Part shown: piece after piece, positions 14,108-15,675 of the stretch
Layout: each line of letters starts with the position of its first letter
Numbering within the stretch: position 1 is the first letter of the stretch
DNA from: Bacillota bacterium
Lineage (GTDB): Bacteria; Bacillota; Clostridia; Lachnospirales; Lachnospiraceae
Length of the DNA: 15,675 bases
Direction: 5' to 3'
NCBI GenBank assembly: GCA_023393095.1
Contig: JAEWMT010000041.1
Span: 1-15,675 of the forward strand
Program-made: the position numbers and the translations under genes
Notes under the pieces: model-generated
What the model was told of the DNA's origin: nothing
What the model saw: the letters and a program-made list of their open reading frames with translations, nothing else
Database searches by the model: none

Positions 14108-15415
14108 ATGACCAATGATAACAGATATCAAAAGCATCTTACTCTGCAGGATCGATATGACATTGAAGATGGATTGAATCATGGTTTCACAATGAAAAAG
14201 ATAGCCGATAAGGTAGGTAAAAACAACTCTACAATTGCTAAAGAAATCAGGAAACACCGAACTGGAGATGAAGGATATAAGGCTCACAGCAATGACTGTA
14301 TGTACCGTTATTACTGCCAAAAGCAGTCTATGTGCCCTGATTGCGACAGGATGAAAAGATGCTGCATATGTATGAAGAATGATTGTAGGACATTCTGCCA
14401 GGATTATCATTCGGATATGTGCAAGAACATAACTCGTGCACCTTATGTATGCAATGGTTGCCAAAGTATTTATGACTGTCGTAAACCTCACTTTTTTTAT
14501 CGGGCAAATGTGGCTTATGATACTTATAAATCCCTGCTAAAGGATACTAGAGAAGGAATAGCTCTGTCGCGTCAACAACTTTATGAACTAGATTGCTTGA
14601 TAACACCACTTCTCAAACGTGGACAGTCAATAGCGCACATTTATGCAGGCCATAAGGATGAGATCCCGTGCTCCATGAAGTCATTGTATAACTATATCGA
14701 TCAGGGGATATTTACCGCAAGAAACATTGATCTTCCTAAGAAGGTAAAATATAAGGCTCGTAAAAAGAAGAGGAAGGAACCAACCACAGATTATGCATAC
14801 AGAGAGGGTAGGACTTATAAGGATTTTCTGTTATTTATACAGGAACACCCCGAAACAAATGTGGTTGAGGCTGATACGGTACATGGTAGCAATAAAACCG
14901 GTAATGTAATGCTAACAATGCTGTTTCGCAACTGTAATCTGATGCTAATTATCCTAATGCCGGATTGTACAAAGGAATGTGTCAAGAAAGTTTTTGACAG
15001 TTTTGAATCGGCTCTAGGATTTGAAACATTCACCCATACGTTTCCGATTATTCTAACGGACAATGGTCCTGAATTCAAAGGTCCGGTAGATGTTGAGAAA
15101 AGTTTAAGTGGAGGAGAAAGAACAAAAGTATTTTTCTGTGATCCATTGGCATCCTGGCAAAAAGCTAAACTCGAAAAAAATCATGGGTATATTCGGAAGG
15201 TAATACCCAAAGGTATGCCTCTAACCGGTCTAATACAGGAAGACATGACATTGTTGGCAAATCATATCAATTGTACAGCAAGAGCCAGTTTAAATGGCCG
15301 CAATCCATTAGAACTGGCTCAGTTGTTGCTTGATTTCAAGCTGATTCATGCTGCTGGCCTTAATCCAATACCCGCTGATGAAATCATGCTAAAGCAATCT
15401 TTATTGAAACACTAA
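14108..15415 (+). CDS. IS30-family transposase
   Basis: A DDE transposase of 435 residues. The ATG at 14108 is chosen because GGAGG lies six bases upstream; the open frame to its left (from 14054) has no ribosome binding site and is dropped. The N-terminus has a helix-turn-helix (LTLQDRYDIEDGLNHGFTMK, then NNSTIAKEIRKH) typical of IS30. A long cysteine-rich insert follows (about residues 70-130, with CPDC, CCIC, FC and CNGC), probably metal-binding and characteristic of a clostridial IS30 branch. The catalytic core shows D in VVEADTVHGS, D in ILTDNGPEF and E in KLEKNHGYIRKVIPKG, so all three acidic residues are present and the enzyme looks functional. It ends at a TAA 56 bases before the inner side of the right outer repeat. 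Confidence 0.93.
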   Translation: MTNDNRYQKHLTLQDRYDIEDGLNHGFTMKKIADKVGKNNSTIAKEIRKHRTGDEGYKAHSNDCMYRYYCQKQSMCPDCDRMKRCCICMKNDCRTFCQDYHSDMCKNITRAPYVCNGCQSIYDCRKPHFFYRANVAYDTYKSLLKDTREGIALSRQQLYELDCLITPLLKRGQSIAHIYAGHKDEIPCSMKSLYNYIDQGIFTARNIDLPKKVKYKARKKKRKEPTTDYAYREGRTYKDFLLFIQEHPETNVVEADTVHGSNKTGNVMLTMLFRNCNLMLIILMPDCTKECVKKVFDSFESALGFETFTHTFPIILTDNGPEFKGPVDVEKSLSGGERTKVFFCDPLASWQKAKLEKNHGYIRKVIPKGMPLTGLIQEDMTLLANHINCTARASLNGRNPLELAQLLLDFKLIHAAGLNPIPADEIMLKQSLLKH

Positions 15416-15453
15416 TTATCAGTTGAAAATATGATACAGGCAGAGATCAACCC

Positions 15454-15489
15454 TTGAAAATGTAAATTCATCGTGTGGAATTTACTTTT
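15454..15489 (-). repeat. Right end of the IS: inner and outer inverted repeats
   Basis: TTGAAAATGTAAATTCATC is followed at once by CGTGTGGAATTTACTTTT. Each is the inverse counterpart of a sequence at the left end, so this marks the right boundary of the insertion sequence. Confidence 0.55.
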
Positions 15490-15675
15490 ACACGGTATTT
15501 TCCAGACGTCAGCTTTTTGTACGCAAAAAACAGCTGAAAACAGTGTCCACAGTTCTATTATAGCTTTAATAATTTAAAAGTAAATGTAAAATAAACTAGT
15601 AAAACCAATAAAGTAGAGGTTGAGATTACAATAAACTGCAAAGTAATCTAGAGGAATTTCTATTTACATTCAAGG
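15490..15675. other. Non-coding flank to the right of the IS
   Basis: No gene is seen; stops occur in all frames. A hairpin TCAGCT-TTTT ... AAAA-C-AGCTGA spans 15509-15537 and could end transcription coming from either side. The final bases, ATTTACATTCAAGG, resemble the inner repeat of the IS right end read inverted (ATTTACATTTTCAAGG), which may be a remnant or the start of another related element. Confidence 0.45.

Larger units (their letters stand above)
13914..15489 (+). mobile_element. IS30-family insertion sequence, about 1.58 kb
   Basis: The element carries one intact transposase gene. Proposed imperfect terminal inverted repeats are AAAACTTACTTCCACCCC (13914-13931) and CGTGTGGAATTTACTTTT (15472-15489), which agree at about 13 of 18 positions when one is inverted. 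A second, inner pair, GTGGAACTTACCTTTTCAA (13942-13960) and TTGAAAATGTAAATTCATC (15454-15472), agrees at about 15 of 19. The exact ends are uncertain and I found no clear target duplication. The element sits about 60 bases upstream of the pyrG promoter, pointing away from it, so pyrG should be unharmed. Confidence 0.72.

Noticed and set aside
14204..14211. GCCGATAA, a sigma-D minus-10 match
   Set aside because: It lies inside the transposase coding region, where it encodes part of the helix-turn-helix, and no TAAA block is at the right distance.
14048..14491. A 147-codon open frame on the minus strand
   Set aside because: It is antisense to the transposase; its apparent hydrophobicity is a by-product of the opposite strand's codons.

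Overview
The window is AT-rich DNA that looks like a low-GC anaerobic Clostridia, probably Lachnospiraceae. The clues are the base composition, strong AGGAGG ribosome binding sites, Firmicutes-type pyrG and lspA genes, a TTGACT/TATACT promoter, and paired glycosyltransferase-TPR proteins of a kind common around motility and surface-glycan loci of that group. The species call is inference. No tRNA, rRNA or CRISPR array was seen.

Layout. (1) 1-1855, minus strand: rfbF and rfbG, which make CDP-4-keto-6-deoxyglucose; a good ribosome binding site at the left edge shows the operon continues off the window. (2) 1856-3062: divergent promoter region, then decayed genes, namely a truncated copy of a secreted protein and a methyltransferase broken by at least three frameshifts. 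(3) 3063-7969, plus strand: a GT2-TPR glycosyltransferase, a group II intron scar, a GT-B-like glycosyltransferase, a WecE-type sugar aminotransferase and a GNAT acetyltransferase, closed by a hairpin terminator. (4) 8072-11256: a motility-sigma-type promoter, a 639-residue secreted protein with no recognised domain, and a second GT2-TPR glycosyltransferase. (5) 11586-13860: a divergent lspA-like gene convergent with, and overlapping, pyrG; pyrG has a housekeeping promoter, a structured leader and an attenuator-like terminator. (6) 13914-15489: an IS30-family insertion sequence with repeated subterminal motifs.

How the parts may work together. Regions 1-4 look like a surface or flagellar glycosylation island: nucleotide-sugar synthesis (CDP-deoxysugar; 4-amino-sugar plus N-acetylation), glycosyltransferases, and an exported protein that may be a substrate. 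The most interesting pattern is that the secreted-protein gene occurs twice, once intact and once decayed. Each copy follows a sigma-D/sigma-28-like promoter (TAAA or TAAG, 15-16 bases, GCCGATAA or GCCGATAT), and each is followed by a GT2-TPR enzyme. This suggests a duplicated, motility-co-regulated 'exported protein plus dedicated glycosyltransferase' module. The regulation and the enzyme-substrate pairing are inferred from sequence only.
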